NCBI GenBank assembly: GCA_946221025.1
Contig: CAMIMS010000009.1
Span: forward strand, 1 to 49,134
Length of the DNA stretch: 49,134 nt
Origin: an uncultured Pseudoclavibacter sp.
Lineage (GTDB): Bacteria > Actinomycetota > Actinomycetes > Actinomycetales > Microbacteriaceae
Direction of reading: 5' to 3'
The translations under genes and the position numbers were made by a program. Positions 41,741 through 49,134 of the stretch are shown piece by piece (position 1 is the stretch's first letter; every line of letters begins with the position of its first letter). The notes beneath the pieces were generated by a model. It was not told where the DNA came from. It saw only the letters and a program-made list of their open reading frames with translations, and made no database searches.

Positions 41741-41949
41741 TGTGGATAACTCTGGGGACAACTCCGGCGCGTCTTTCCACACACTTGTGGAGCCGCCTGT
41801 GGACAGTTGTGAACAAATTGGGGATAGCTTGCGCGAATTGCCCTTCTGATCAGGGGTTTGACCTGATCGACGCGGTGTGGAGAACATCCGCTTCAAGGGT
41901 CGGTTGAGGGTTGAAAATCCGCCTCTCACTCACAGGCACCTGTGAATAA
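41741..41949. promoter_or_regulatory. Cluster of DnaA-box-like sites between rplI and dnaB
   Basis: Reverse complements of TTATNCACA are TGTGGATAA (41741-41749) and TGTGAATAA (41941-41949), both exact. One-mismatch sites are TGGGGACAA (41753-41761), TGTGGACAG (41798-41806), TGTGAACAA (41808-41816) and TGTGGAGAA (41876-41884), and a weaker opposite site lies at 41773-41781. All but the last share one orientation. The 570-bp gap 41531-42099 has no gene. dnaA is not in the window, so this is a candidate DnaA-binding regulatory locus rather than a demonstrated origin. Confidence 0.6.
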
Positions 41950-42050
41950 CACGCCGATAACGGTGGAACAACGAACCGGTCTCGGAGGTAACAGATCGGA
42001 CACATCCCCGTGCCCACAACACCCCCGGCAACCGCTATCCGCGCACAGCA

Positions 42051-42083
42051 AAGAGGCCCCGGATGAAGAACCCGGGGCCTCTT
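42051..42083 (-). terminator. Hairpin terminator after rplI
   Basis: AAGAGGCCCCGG (42051-42062) pairs perfectly with CCGGGGCCTCTT (42072-42083) across a 9-nt loop, ending in CTTT on the minus strand. It lies 17 bp beyond the rplI stop and should separate the rpsF-ssb-rpsR-rplI transcript from dnaB. Confidence 0.85.
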
Positions 42084-42099
42084 CGAGAGTTCGAATGAA

Positions 42100-42552
42100 C
42101 TAGCGGGCGGTGACCACCTGAACGCGAATGACCGCGCTCACGTCCTCGCGAAGGCGAACGGTCGCCTCGTGGGTACCGATGGTCTTGATCGGGTTCGGGA
42201 ACTCGATCGCGCGCTTGTCGATCTCGCCGATGCCCTGCTCCTTCACGGCCTCGGCCACATCCTGGGTGCGGACCGAGCCGAAGAGGCGGCCTTCGGCGCC
42301 CGACTTCACCGCGACCTTGACCAGGGCCGACTCGAGGCGCTCCTTGAGCTCCTGCGCGGCCTCGACCGACTTCTGCTCGCGCGCCTCGCGGCCAGCGCGA
42401 AGCTCTTCCACCTGACGCTCGCCACCGCGCGACCAGTTGACCGCGAAACCCTTGGGCACCAGGTAGTTGCGGGCGTAGCCCTCCTTGACCTCGACAACGT
42501 CGCCGGCCGAGCCGAGGCCCGAGACCTCGTTGGTGAGAATGATCTTTGCCAT
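42100..42552 (-). CDS. rplI: Ribosomal protein L9
   Basis: The 150-aa protein has the N-terminal L9 domain (KIILTNEVSGLGSAGDVVEV, GYARNYLVPKGFAV), the connecting helix and the C-terminal RNA-binding domain (GRLFGSVRTQDVAEAV). The length is standard. It is last in rpsF-ssb-rpsR-rplI. Confidence 0.98.
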   Translation of the reverse strand: MAKIILTNEVSGLGSAGDVVEVKEGYARNYLVPKGFAVNWSRGGERQVEELRAGREAREQKSVEAAQELKERLESALVKVAVKSGAEGRLFGSVRTQDVAEAVKEQGIGEIDKRAIEFPNPIKTIGTHEATVRLREDVSAVIRVQVVTAR

Positions 42553-42563
42553 GAGGGTCCTCC

Positions 42564-42821
42564 CTAGCGGCCCGAGCCCGCGTAGGGCAGCAGCGCCATT
42601 TCGCGCGCGTTCTTCACCGCGCGAGCGATGAGTCGCTGCTCCTGAACGGACACGCCGGTAATGCGGCGGGCGCGGATCTTGCCGCGCTCAGAAATGAACT
42701 TGCGAAGCGTCGCAACGTCCTTGTAGTCGATCACGCCAACGCGAACGCGCTTGGCCGGTGCGACCGGCTTGGCCTTTCCGCGGCCGCCCTTGCGGCGGTC
42801 GCCGCTGGACTTTCCTGCCAT
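42564..42821 (-). CDS. rpsR: Ribosomal protein S18
   Basis: The 85-aa protein has a basic N-terminal tail and the S18 core (VGVIDYKDVATLRKFISERG, RRITGVSVQEQRLIARAVKN). It has no zinc-type cysteines. With S6 it forms the heterodimer that binds 16S rRNA and, in many bacteria, the rpsF leader. Confidence 0.98.
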   Translation of the reverse strand: MAGKSSGDRRKGGRGKAKPVAPAKRVRVGVIDYKDVATLRKFISERGKIRARRITGVSVQEQRLIARAVKNAREMALLPYAGSGR

Positions 42822-42857
42822 GTTTCTGTCTCTCTTTCGATGCGTTCGATGAGCCGG

Positions 42858-43424
42858 TTAGAACGGCGGCTCGTCAAAGTCGGGGGTTTGGCCGGGAGTC
42901 GCCCAGCCGCTTGCGGAGCCACCGGCGTTGCCCATGGGCTGACCCCAGGGCTCGCCACCGTCTCGCGAGGAGGTGTTCTGGCCGCGCGGGGCGCCGTAGC
43001 CACCCTGGCCGCCGCCCTGCTGCACCTGACCGAATCCGCCCTGACCGCCTCCGGATCCACCCGAGGTGCGGGTCACCTGAGCGGTCGCGTAGCGCAGCGA
43101 CGGACCGATCTCGTCGACGTCGAGCTCGATCGAGGTGCGCTTCTCGCCCTCTTTCGTCTCGTAGGAGCGCTGCTTAAGGCGGCCCTGCGCGATCACGCGC
43201 GAACCCTTCTGCAGGCTCGAGGCGACGTGCTCGGCGAATTCACGCCAGACCGAGGCGCGGAGGAAGAGGGCTTCGCCGTCCTTCCACTCATTGGCCTGGC
43301 GGTCGAACACCCGCGGGGTCGAAGCAATGGTGAAGTTGGCGACCGCGAGGCCCGAGCTGGTGTAGCGCAGTTCCGGGTCGGCCGTGAGGTTGCCGACCAC
43401 CGTGATGACCGTGTCGCCGGCCAT
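42858..43424 (-). CDS. ssb: Single-stranded DNA-binding protein
   Basis: The 188-aa SSB has an N-terminal OB fold (TVITVVGNLTADPELRYTSS, EWKDGEALFLRASVWREFAE), a Gly/Gln-rich linker and the acidic protein-interaction tip DFDEPPF. It starts 2 nt after the rpsF stop. Confidence 0.98.
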   Translation of the reverse strand: MAGDTVITVVGNLTADPELRYTSSGLAVANFTIASTPRVFDRQANEWKDGEALFLRASVWREFAEHVASSLQKGSRVIAQGRLKQRSYETKEGEKRTSIELDVDEIGPSLRYATAQVTRTSGGSGGGQGGFGQVQQGGGQGGYGAPRGQNTSSRDGGEPWGQPMGNAGGSASGWATPGQTPDFDEPPF

Positions 43425-43426
43425 CG

Positions 43427-43837
43427 CTACGCCTCCGACTTCGACGCGCCGGCGATCTTCGCGGCGGCGTCAGCCGACTTGTTGCCCGCGGCGGCGGGAC
43501 GGTTGGCGCGCTCTTCGGCGCGAGCCTCTTCGGCAGCAACGCGAGCGATCGCCTCTTCGGCGCGAAGGATCTTCGTGCGCATGACGGCCTCCGAGAGGCG
43601 CAGCTGGCGGTCGAGCTCCTTGGCGGTCTCCGACTTCGAGGTGAAGTTCACGACGGCGTAGATACCGTCGTTCTTCTTGTTGATCGGGTACGCGAGGCGT
43701 CGCCGACCCCAAATGTCGGTGTTCTCGATGGTGCCGCCATCGTTGCGGATGACGTTGAGGAACTTGTCAAGGCTCGGGGCCACAGTTCGCTCGTCGATCT
43801 CGGGGTCGAGAATGACCATGAGTTCGTACTGATGCAC
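43427..43837 (-). CDS. rpsF: Ribosomal protein S6
   Basis: The 136-aa protein (HQYELMVILDPEIDERT, KKNDGIYAVVNFTSK, LDRQLRLSEAVMRTKIL) has the S6 fold plus an Ala/Glu/Lys-rich C-terminal extension of ~40 residues common in actinobacteria. The start is GTG with AGGAGGTG 8 nt upstream. It heads the rpsF-ssb-rpsR-rplI operon and is preceded by a probable autoregulatory leader. Confidence 0.98.
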   Translation of the reverse strand: MHQYELMVILDPEIDERTVAPSLDKFLNVIRNDGGTIENTDIWGRRRLAYPINKKNDGIYAVVNFTSKSETAKELDRQLRLSEAVMRTKILRAEEAIARVAAEEARAEERANRPAAAGNKSADAAAKIAGASKSEA

Positions 43838-43845
43838 GGATCACC

Positions 43846-43890
43846 CACCTCCTCTGGTCTTCACGGCTGCGGTCGTTCCGCAGCAGGAGG
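43846..43890 (-). promoter_or_regulatory. Candidate S6:S18 autoregulatory leader of rpsF
   Basis: In the minus-strand RNA, CUGCGG-AACGA-CCGCAG (43883-43867) forms a stem-loop followed at once by an unpaired CCG. An outer helix can form between CCUCCUG (43890-43884) and CAGAGG (43856-43851), which abuts the ribosome-binding site (43853-43846). A stem-loop with an adjacent CCG bulge is the core of the known S6:S18 mRNA motif, which mimics the 16S site and blocks rpsF translation. The remaining gap to 44172 shows no gene; a small inverted repeat TCAAT-N4-ATTGA is at 44075-44088. Confidence 0.55.
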
Positions 43891-44172
43891 GTCAAATGCA
43901 TCGTTGCCCGCTCATCCGCGGTGCGAATGAGCCACCGACCGAGGGGCCGGATTGATCGGCAACCTGTCTAGCGTAGCCCGGGATGAGCGGACGCGCCAGT
44001 GCTCATTCGCGACGAGCGTGCGCAGAAGCAGCGCACAGGCCCCGCGCACCCGGTACCGCGCGTTGATCTGACACTCAATCCTCATTGATTGACTGGAGGT
44101 GCCAGCGCGGTGCCGCGGCAACCAGATCGCGACCGGGCATCGCGGCTCATCCCCCTTATTAGCGGAGTCAAT

Positions 44173-45873
44173 TTGTCTGACCAGCACCTGACCACCGAAA
44201 CGAACTACGTGCCCACCGAGCAGGTTTCGACCGACCCGGGAACAGGAGGTGACCTGCTCGTTCGGCTGCTGAAGGAGGCGGGCGTCGAAGTCGTCTTCGG
44301 CGTCTGCTCGATTCACAACATGCCGCTCGTCGAAGCCGTCGCGCGCGACCTCACCTTCGTGCCCATGCGCCACGAGGCGGCCGTTGTGAATGCGGCCGAC
44401 GGATACGCCCGGGCCAGCGGCCGCTTCGGCGTGGCCCTCACCTCTACCGGAACCGGTGCCGGGAACGCTGCCGGCGCGATGCTCGAAGCGCTCAACGCGA
44501 GCAGCAAGGTGCTACACATCACCGGCAACGTTTCCTCCGAGTTTCTGGGAGCGGGCAAGCTCGTCTACCACGAGGTTCCCCGCCAGTTGCAGATGCTTGA
44601 CGCCGTCTCGATGAAGACGTGGCGTATCGAGCGCGCCGAGGATTCCGAGCGCGTCCTGCGCGAAGCGATCGCCCGGTTCGATGCGCCGCCCTACGGCCCC
44701 CTCAGCGTCGACTGGCCGATCGACCTCCAGTACACGGCCCACCCCGACAAGCAGGACCGCCCCACCGACATTCAGAAGCCGGAGCTCATCCAGCCGCGCG
44801 ATGTGGATGTGCGGGTCGCGCTTGAGGCGATGCGTCAAGCCAAGCGCCCCCTCATCTGGGCCGGTGGCGGTGCCACCGAAGTGGGCGAGGCGTTCACGCG
44901 TCTTGCCGAGCAGTGGGGCGCCGCGGTCATCACGGGGTCCGGCGGTCGCGCATCCATCTCCGAAGACCACGAGCTGAACATCGGCAACTTCCCGCTGAAC
45001 GCCGAGGCGCTGCCGCTCATCCAGGAAGCCGACCTCCTGCTCACCGTCGGCAGCCACCTCCGAGGCAACGAGACATCGAACTTCTCGCTGCCGCTTCCCG
45101 AGATGCACATCCGCATCGATGTGGATGAGGAGTCGCTCGCGCTGAACTACCCGGCGAGCATCGTGCTGCACGCGGATGCGCGACCGACGATCCAGGCACT
45201 CGCCGAGGGCCTGGGCGAAGTCTCGACCGAGTCGGGTTGGCGAGAGCGCGCCACCGAAACCCGCGCGGCCGTGCGCGAGGAGCACCGCCGCCAGATCGGT
45301 GCCTACGCCGAGATCTGCGACTCGATGATCGAGCGCCTGCCGGAAGACACCGTGTTCGTGCGCGATGTCACCATCCCCGGAACCAGCTGGGGCAATCGCC
45401 TGCTTCGCGTCTCCCGCCCCGAGAACAACATCGGCGCCGACGGTGGCGGCATCGGTCAGGGACTCGCGCAGGCGGTCGGCGCGGGACTTGCCCGCCGCGG
45501 GAACGACGACGGATGCGTGCTCGCGATCACCGGCGACGGCGGCCTGCAGGTGCACCTGGGTGAATTCGGGTCGCTCGCCGAGCAGGGCGACCGGGTCATT
45601 CTCACGATCTTCAACGACGGCGGATATGGGATTCTTCGCCACCTGCAGGAAGCCAAGGGCGGACCGCACCGCGCGGTCGACCTGCTCGCTCCCGACTTCG
45701 CGCAGTTGTCCGCATCCTTCGGTCTGCCCTATGCGAAGGCCTCCTCGGCGGAGGAATTCGACCGGGTGCTCGAGGAAGCCGCGACACGAAACGGTCCCTC
45801 GGTGATCGAGATCGACATCACGGCGCTTGACCCGCAGCCCGAGCCCGTGCTGCCGGCGATCGACGTTCCCTAA
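44173..45873 (+). CDS. Thiamine diphosphate-dependent decarboxylase/lyase family enzyme
   Basis: The 566-aa protein has the acetolactate synthase/benzoylformate decarboxylase layout. An N-terminal Pyr domain carries the activating Glu in VPMRHEAAVVNAADGYA, followed by a central domain. The C-terminal PP domain has the ThDP/Mg motif ITGDGGLQVHL...FNDGGYGIL. No FAD-binding feature is clear. Reaction unknown; benzoylformate-decarboxylase-like or sulfopyruvate/phosphonopyruvate-like chemistry is possible. TTG 44173 has GGAG 5 nt upstream; GTG 44110 with GGAGG 10 nt upstream is a real alternative that adds 21 residues. Confidence 0.85.
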   Translation: MSDQHLTTETNYVPTEQVSTDPGTGGDLLVRLLKEAGVEVVFGVCSIHNMPLVEAVARDLTFVPMRHEAAVVNAADGYARASGRFGVALTSTGTGAGNAAGAMLEALNASSKVLHITGNVSSEFLGAGKLVYHEVPRQLQMLDAVSMKTWRIERAEDSERVLREAIARFDAPPYGPLSVDWPIDLQYTAHPDKQDRPTDIQKPELIQPRDVDVRVALEAMRQAKRPLIWAGGGATEVGEAFTRLAEQWGAAVITGSGGRASISEDHELNIGNFPLNAEALPLIQEADLLLTVGSHLRGNETSNFSLPLPEMHIRIDVDEESLALNYPASIVLHADARPTIQALAEGLGEVSTESGWRERATETRAAVREEHRRQIGAYAEICDSMIERLPEDTVFVRDVTIPGTSWGNRLLRVSRPENNIGADGGGIGQGLAQAVGAGLARRGNDDGCVLAITGDGGLQVHLGEFGSLAEQGDRVILTIFNDGGYGILRHLQEAKGGPHRAVDLLAPDFAQLSASFGLPYAKASSAEEFDRVLEEAATRNGPSVIEIDITALDPQPEPVLPAIDVP

Positions 45874-45903
45874 TAAAAGAGAAACGCACCCCAAGGAATA
45901 TGC

Positions 45904-45952
45904 GAGGGCTCGGTGCCCGGCGGACCCCCATCCGCGCGGGCACCGAGCCCTC
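45904..45952. terminator. Bidirectional terminator between convergent genes
   Basis: GAGGGCTCGGTGCCCG (45904-45919) and its exact complement (45937-45952) form a 16-bp stem over a 17-nt loop, followed by TCTTCCCTGTTT on the plus strand. It lies between the ThDP enzyme (stop 45873) and the ABC permease (stop 45974). Confidence 0.88.
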
Positions 45953-45973
45953 TCTTCCCTGTTTCCCCCCGTT

Positions 45974-47368
45974 CTAGGAGACCGCGAGCGCCTCGATCGG
46001 CTGCTGGCGGGTCGCGCGAAGCGCCGGGCCGATACCGGCCGCGAGCGCGAGCGCGATCGCGCCGAGAATCACGATGATCGGCAGGTGCCACTGAATCGAC
46101 GGGGCGAGCCAGCCGCCGCTCGTGAGCGATCCGAAGGTGGACTGCGCGCCCGCCCATCCGTAGAAGATGCCGAGCAGTGCCCCAAGCACCACCGCCACGA
46201 GCGCGGTGACGGCCGCTTCAATGAGCACCATCGCGCGCACCTGCTTCACGGTCATACCGATCGCGCGAAGCATGCCGAGCTCCCGGCGCCGCTGAATGAC
46301 CGCCAGCGCGAGGTTCGAAACCATGCCGATGGCCGCGAGCACCGCCGAGACGGCCGTCAGGGTGATCATGATCGCGGTCGTCGCGGCAATGCCCTGATCG
46401 AACAGGGCGAGTTCCTCCTCGGTCGCGCCCTCGCGCTGAACGTACGCCCAGGTCACATCGCGCATCGTCGCGGTCGCGACCACGAACATCACGATGAGGG
46501 CGACGCCAATCACCATGCCGATGACGCCGCGGGTGGCCGCACGCGGTGAGCGCACCGCATTCTCGGTAGCGATCACCGCGGGCGCGCCCTTCCCGAAGAG
46601 CTTTCCGACCAGGCGCATGAGCCGCGGCACGATGAGCACCGCACCGATCACGATCGCCGTGAACGAGAACACGCCACCCCAGAAGGCGATGAGCACGCCG
46701 CCCGGGCTCACAGCGCCGAGCACGCAGCCGAGCGCGAGCAGTAGCACGCCCGGGATGAACAGCAGCCAGAACCCGACGATTCGACCGATGCCCGCACGGC
46801 GAAGATCGACCGGTGCCTCGACGCTCGCGGAGAGCGCCTGCACGGGCGAAACCTTGCCCACCGCGCGCGAGCCGATGTACGCCGCGAACCATACGGTGAG
46901 CACCGCGAACACTGCCGGCACGAGCGAAGCCGGGGCGAACCACGTGTAGTCGAACACGTCAAGCGCGGGCTCGACGTGCATCGCCCACTGAACCGCGAGG
47001 AAATACGCGATCAGGCCAACGATGAGTCCCGTCACCGATCCGATGAGCGCGGCGATCAGCCCCTCCGTGGCGAGCTTCGCGCGAAGGGATGACGCTTTCG
47101 CGCCGATCAGGCGCAGTTGTGCGATCTCGCGCACCCGTCCGGCAACGATCGTCGTGAACGTGTTCGAGGTGACGACCGCCGCGGTGTATGCGCCGATGCC
47201 GATGAAGGTCAACGCGATCGCGTAGAGGGTGAACTTGAAGGTGCCGCCCTCATCCGCATTCAGATCGAGCATGAATTGCGCGCCCTGTATGAGCGCGACG
47301 CCGAAGAACGTAGAGACGAACGCGATGAGCGCGGTGACGATGTGGTCCCGCCAGGGTGCGCGGGTCAT
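45974..47368 (-). CDS. FtsX-like (MacB-type) ABC transporter permease
   Basis: The 464-aa protein has two FtsX-type blocks (ITLTAVSAVLAAIGMVSNLA...RRRELGMLRAIGMTVKQV near the C-terminus; a degenerate equivalent IAQLRLIGAKASSLRAKLATEG near the N-terminus) and about eight membrane helices. Such permeases act mechanically on lipoproteins or peptides at the cell surface. Its ATG overlaps the ATPase stop (ATGA at 47365-47368). Confidence 0.92.
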   Translation of the reverse strand: MTRAPWRDHIVTALIAFVSTFFGVALIQGAQFMLDLNADEGGTFKFTLYAIALTFIGIGAYTAAVVTSNTFTTIVAGRVREIAQLRLIGAKASSLRAKLATEGLIAALIGSVTGLIVGLIAYFLAVQWAMHVEPALDVFDYTWFAPASLVPAVFAVLTVWFAAYIGSRAVGKVSPVQALSASVEAPVDLRRAGIGRIVGFWLLFIPGVLLLALGCVLGAVSPGGVLIAFWGGVFSFTAIVIGAVLIVPRLMRLVGKLFGKGAPAVIATENAVRSPRAATRGVIGMVIGVALIVMFVVATATMRDVTWAYVQREGATEEELALFDQGIAATTAIMITLTAVSAVLAAIGMVSNLALAVIQRRRELGMLRAIGMTVKQVRAMVLIEAAVTALVAVVLGALLGIFYGWAGAQSTFGSLTSGGWLAPSIQWHLPIIVILGAIALALAAGIGPALRATRQQPIEALAVS

Positions 47369-48291
47369 GCGTGAGCCCCCATCGGGTTCGAGTCGTTGGC
47401 GGATGCGGTGCCCGCGAGCATGATCTCTGAGATCTGTTGCGCCGAAAGGCCGCGCTCTTCGCGCGAAATGCGGCCATCGGCGAGGAACACGATGCGGTCA
47501 GCATTGGCGGCGGCGACCGGGTCGTGCGTGACCATGACGATCGTTTGACCCACGCGGCGGGAGGCGTCGCGAAGCAGGCGCAGCACTTCCGCGCTTGAGC
47601 GCGAGTCGAGGTTTCCGGTGGGCTCATCCGCGATCACCAGGCGCGGCCGGGTGCCGAGCGCTCGGGCGATGGCCACGCGCTGCTGCTGACCGCCCGACAT
47701 CTCGTGCGGCCGGTGGTCGATGCGCTCTGCGAGCCCGAGGGTTTGCACGAGCTGACCAATCCACGCCTGCTCATCCGGGTTTGGGGTTCTGCCGTCGAGC
47801 TTGAACGGCAGCTCGATGTTCTCCCGGGCGGTGAGGGTCGGGATGAGGTTGAACGCCTGAAAAATAAAGCCGATCTCGCGGCGGCGAAGCTCGGTCAGCT
47901 CGTTGTCACCAAGGCGCGTAATGTCACGCTCACCAAGGAGCACCGCGCCCTCGGTCGGGGTGTCGAGACCGGCCATGCAGTGCATGAGCGTCGACTTGCC
48001 CGAACCCGAGGGCCCCATGATCGCCGTGAACTCGCCCGCGGGAATGTCGAGGTGCACCTGGTCGAGCGCGATGACGCCCGGCCCGCCTGCGGCACCGTAG
48101 CGCTTGGTGACACCGTGCAGGCTCGCGGCCAGTTGCGATGCTCCGGGGTGCTGCTGCGGCACGCCCGGGTTGTGCGGCTGGGTAACCGCGGGATGGGGCT
48201 TGTTGGCTCCGGGATGGGGCTGCGCAGCACCCGGATGGGGTTGGTTGGCACCCGGGTGCGGATTGCCTGGGAAGGAAGCGTTGTGCGTCAT
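47365..48291 (-). CDS. LolD/MacB-type ABC ATPase with N-terminal Pro/His repeat
   Basis: The 308-aa ATPase has Walker A MGPSGSGKSTLM, signature EMSGGQQQRVAIARAL, Walker B RLVIADEPTGNLD and switch His in VMVTHDPVA. The first ~52 residues are unusual: NPHPGANQPHPGAAQPHPGA and similar PHPG units, about six in all, before the normal start at SLHGVTKRYG. The repeat is rich in Pro and His and could bind metal or be a flexible tether. No clear Shine-Dalgarno precedes the ATG; TAGCGT lies 7 nt upstream. Partner of the FtsX-like permease. Confidence 0.9.
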   Translation of the reverse strand: MTHNASFPGNPHPGANQPHPGAAQPHPGANKPHPAVTQPHNPGVPQQHPGASQLAASLHGVTKRYGAAGGPGVIALDQVHLDIPAGEFTAIMGPSGSGKSTLMHCMAGLDTPTEGAVLLGERDITRLGDNELTELRRREIGFIFQAFNLIPTLTARENIELPFKLDGRTPNPDEQAWIGQLVQTLGLAERIDHRPHEMSGGQQQRVAIARALGTRPRLVIADEPTGNLDSRSSAEVLRLLRDASRRVGQTIVMVTHDPVAAANADRIVFLADGRISREERGLSAQQISEIMLAGTASANDSNPMGAHA

Positions 48292-48405
48292 GCCTTCGAC
48301 GCTACGAACACGGCTGGCTCGCGAGCATCCGTCGTGAGGCAGAACCGCATCCCCCGGCGGTCAGATTCGCGTCATCCGGCAGGGTCAGCGAACACCGAAA
48401 CGCCC

Positions 48406-49101
48406 CTAGACCGAGGTCGATGAGCCGGGGCTGAGGATGCCGTATTCGTACGCGTACACGACCAGCTGCACGCGATCGCGAAGGCCGAGCTTTTGCAGGA
48501 TGTGGCTGATGTGGGTCTTGACCGTGCCCTGCGACACGAACTCGCGCGCGGCGATCTCGGCGTTCGTGAGCCCCGCCGCTGCGAGCAGAAACACTTCGCG
48601 CTCGCGGTCGCTGAGCTGGTTGAACTCATCCGGCACGACCGGCGCGGGCGGGGCCTGCGGTGCAGGCGCCGGCGTCGAGCTCTCGATCAGGCCCGCGGCG
48701 GCACTGGCGGCAAACAGCGTCCCGCCCTCGTGAATGGAGCTGATCGCCGCGAGCAAAAGCTCCGGCGCTGCGGCCTTCAGGATGAATCCGGCAGCTCCCG
48801 CCCGCACCGACCGCTCGACTGCCTCATCCAGGTCGAGGGTCGTCAGCACGAGGATGCGGGGTCTCGCATCCCCCGCCACCTCGCGGATGCGCCGGGTCGC
48901 CTCGATCCCGTCGACACCGGGCATGCGGATATCCATGAGCATCACATCCGGCCGCTCGGTGAGCGCGAGCTGCACGGCTTCTTCGCCGTTCGATGCCTCA
49001 CCGACGAGCTCGAACCCCGGGTGGTGCCCGAGAATCATCGACAGGCCGCTTCGAAACAGGGCGTGATCGTCGGCGACAGCAACGCGGATGGGGTCAGTCA
49101 T
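48406..49101 (-). CDS. NarL/LuxR-family response regulator
   Basis: The 231-aa protein has a receiver domain with VAVADDHALFRSGL, phospho-acceptor Asp in DVMLMDIRMPGVDG and Lys in GFILKAAAP, an Ala/Pro linker (SSTPAPAPQAPPAPVV) and a LuxR DNA-binding helix pair (LSDREREVFLLAAAGLTNAE). It probably controls the ABC transporter that follows, 114 bp downstream on the same strand. Its ATG lies in an ATGA overlap with an upstream frame, presumably its kinase. Confidence 0.92.
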   Translation of the reverse strand: MTDPIRVAVADDHALFRSGLSMILGHHPGFELVGEASNGEEAVQLALTERPDVMLMDIRMPGVDGIEATRRIREVAGDARPRILVLTTLDLDEAVERSVRAGAAGFILKAAAPELLLAAISSIHEGGTLFAASAAAGLIESSTPAPAPQAPPAPVVPDEFNQLSDREREVFLLAAAGLTNAEIAAREFVSQGTVKTHISHILQKLGLRDRVQLVVYAYEYGILSPGSSTSV

Positions 49102-49134
49102 CGAATCGGGGCTCCTTGCTCGATCGGGTGGGCG
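49098..49134 (-). CDS. 3' end of a gene upstream of the response regulator (partial, probably histidine kinase)
   Basis: On the minus strand an open frame enters from the window edge, reads AHPIEQGAPIR and stops at TGA (49100-49098), overlapping the response-regulator ATG as ATGA. This coupling is the one used by every operon in the window, so the fragment is likely the tail of the cognate kinase. The fragment itself carries no diagnostic motif. Confidence 0.35.
   Translation of the reverse strand, partial: AHPIEQGAPIR

Noticed and set aside
41531..42099. Chromosomal origin oriC
   Set aside because: DnaA boxes are present, but neither dnaA nor dnaN is adjacent and no AT-rich unwinding region was seen; kept only as a regulatory candidate.
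44512..45894. 460-aa minus-strand frame opposite the ThDP enzyme
   Set aside because: The plus-strand frame has complete ThDP motifs; the antisense frame has none.

Overview
The window is high-GC actinobacterial DNA. Gene order (dnaK-grpE-dnaJ-hspR; rpsF-ssb-rpsR-rplI-dnaB), frequent GTG/TTG starts and the abundance of the GGATGCG word suggest the Microbacteriaceae (inference; no species is assigned). Most genes are ordinary chromosomal ones, packed into short operons with ATGA or GTGA stop/start overlaps. No phage, transposase or CRISPR array is visible.

Layout. 0-4.5 kb: HspR heat-shock operon (minus strand) with HspR-type operators (HAIR) upstream of dnaK. 4.5-5.6 kb: a small CDF transporter lying between copies of an unusual palindromic repeat; a truncated copy also opens the window. 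5.7-8.8 kb: a class I methyltransferase and a luciferase-like oxidoreductase. 8.9-13.2 kb: a five-gene ABC exporter/two-component operon. 13.3-15.1 kb: NUDIX hydrolase and a ferritin-like/VIT1 metal transporter, followed by tRNA-Gly(CCC). 15.3-20.1 kb: two tandem paralogous secreted zinc metallopeptidases with cell-wall-binding repeats. 20.4-25.2 kb: topoisomerase IB, Pif1-like helicase, CopD-CtaG fusion and HU. 25.5-27.5 kb: DUF817 membrane protein and a Ser/Thr/Pro-rich surface protein. 27.7-28.4 kb: rpsN, rpmG and rpmB in cysteine-poor forms (rpmG is too short for most ORF callers). 28.7-33.6 kb: a lipoprotein and a complete zinc-uptake operon that encodes its own Zur repressor, has a Zur-like operator, and whose binding protein carries a large His/Asp repeat loop. 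33.6-35.4 kb: a WXG-like small protein translationally coupled to an alpha/beta hydrolase with an N-terminal helical domain. 35.6-40.1 kb: LMW phosphatase, purB, two membrane proteins, TSUP exporter and RNase H-like protein. 40.1-43.9 kb: dnaB-rplI-rpsR-ssb-rpsF with a probable S6:S18 leader and a DnaA-box cluster in the 570-bp dnaB/rplI gap. 44.2-49.1 kb: a ThDP enzyme and a MacB/LolD-type ABC transporter with a response regulator.

Strongest leads: the dispersed hairpin family around the CDF gene; the WXG-like/hydrolase pair; the DnaA-box cluster away from dnaA; the His-repeat ZnuA under a Zur operator; the PHPGA repeats on an ABC ATPase; and a set of genes that lack a Shine-Dalgarno sequence but have a -10-like hexamer exactly 6 nt before the start codon, suggesting leaderless transcripts. 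All calls are from reading the sequence; no database search was run.
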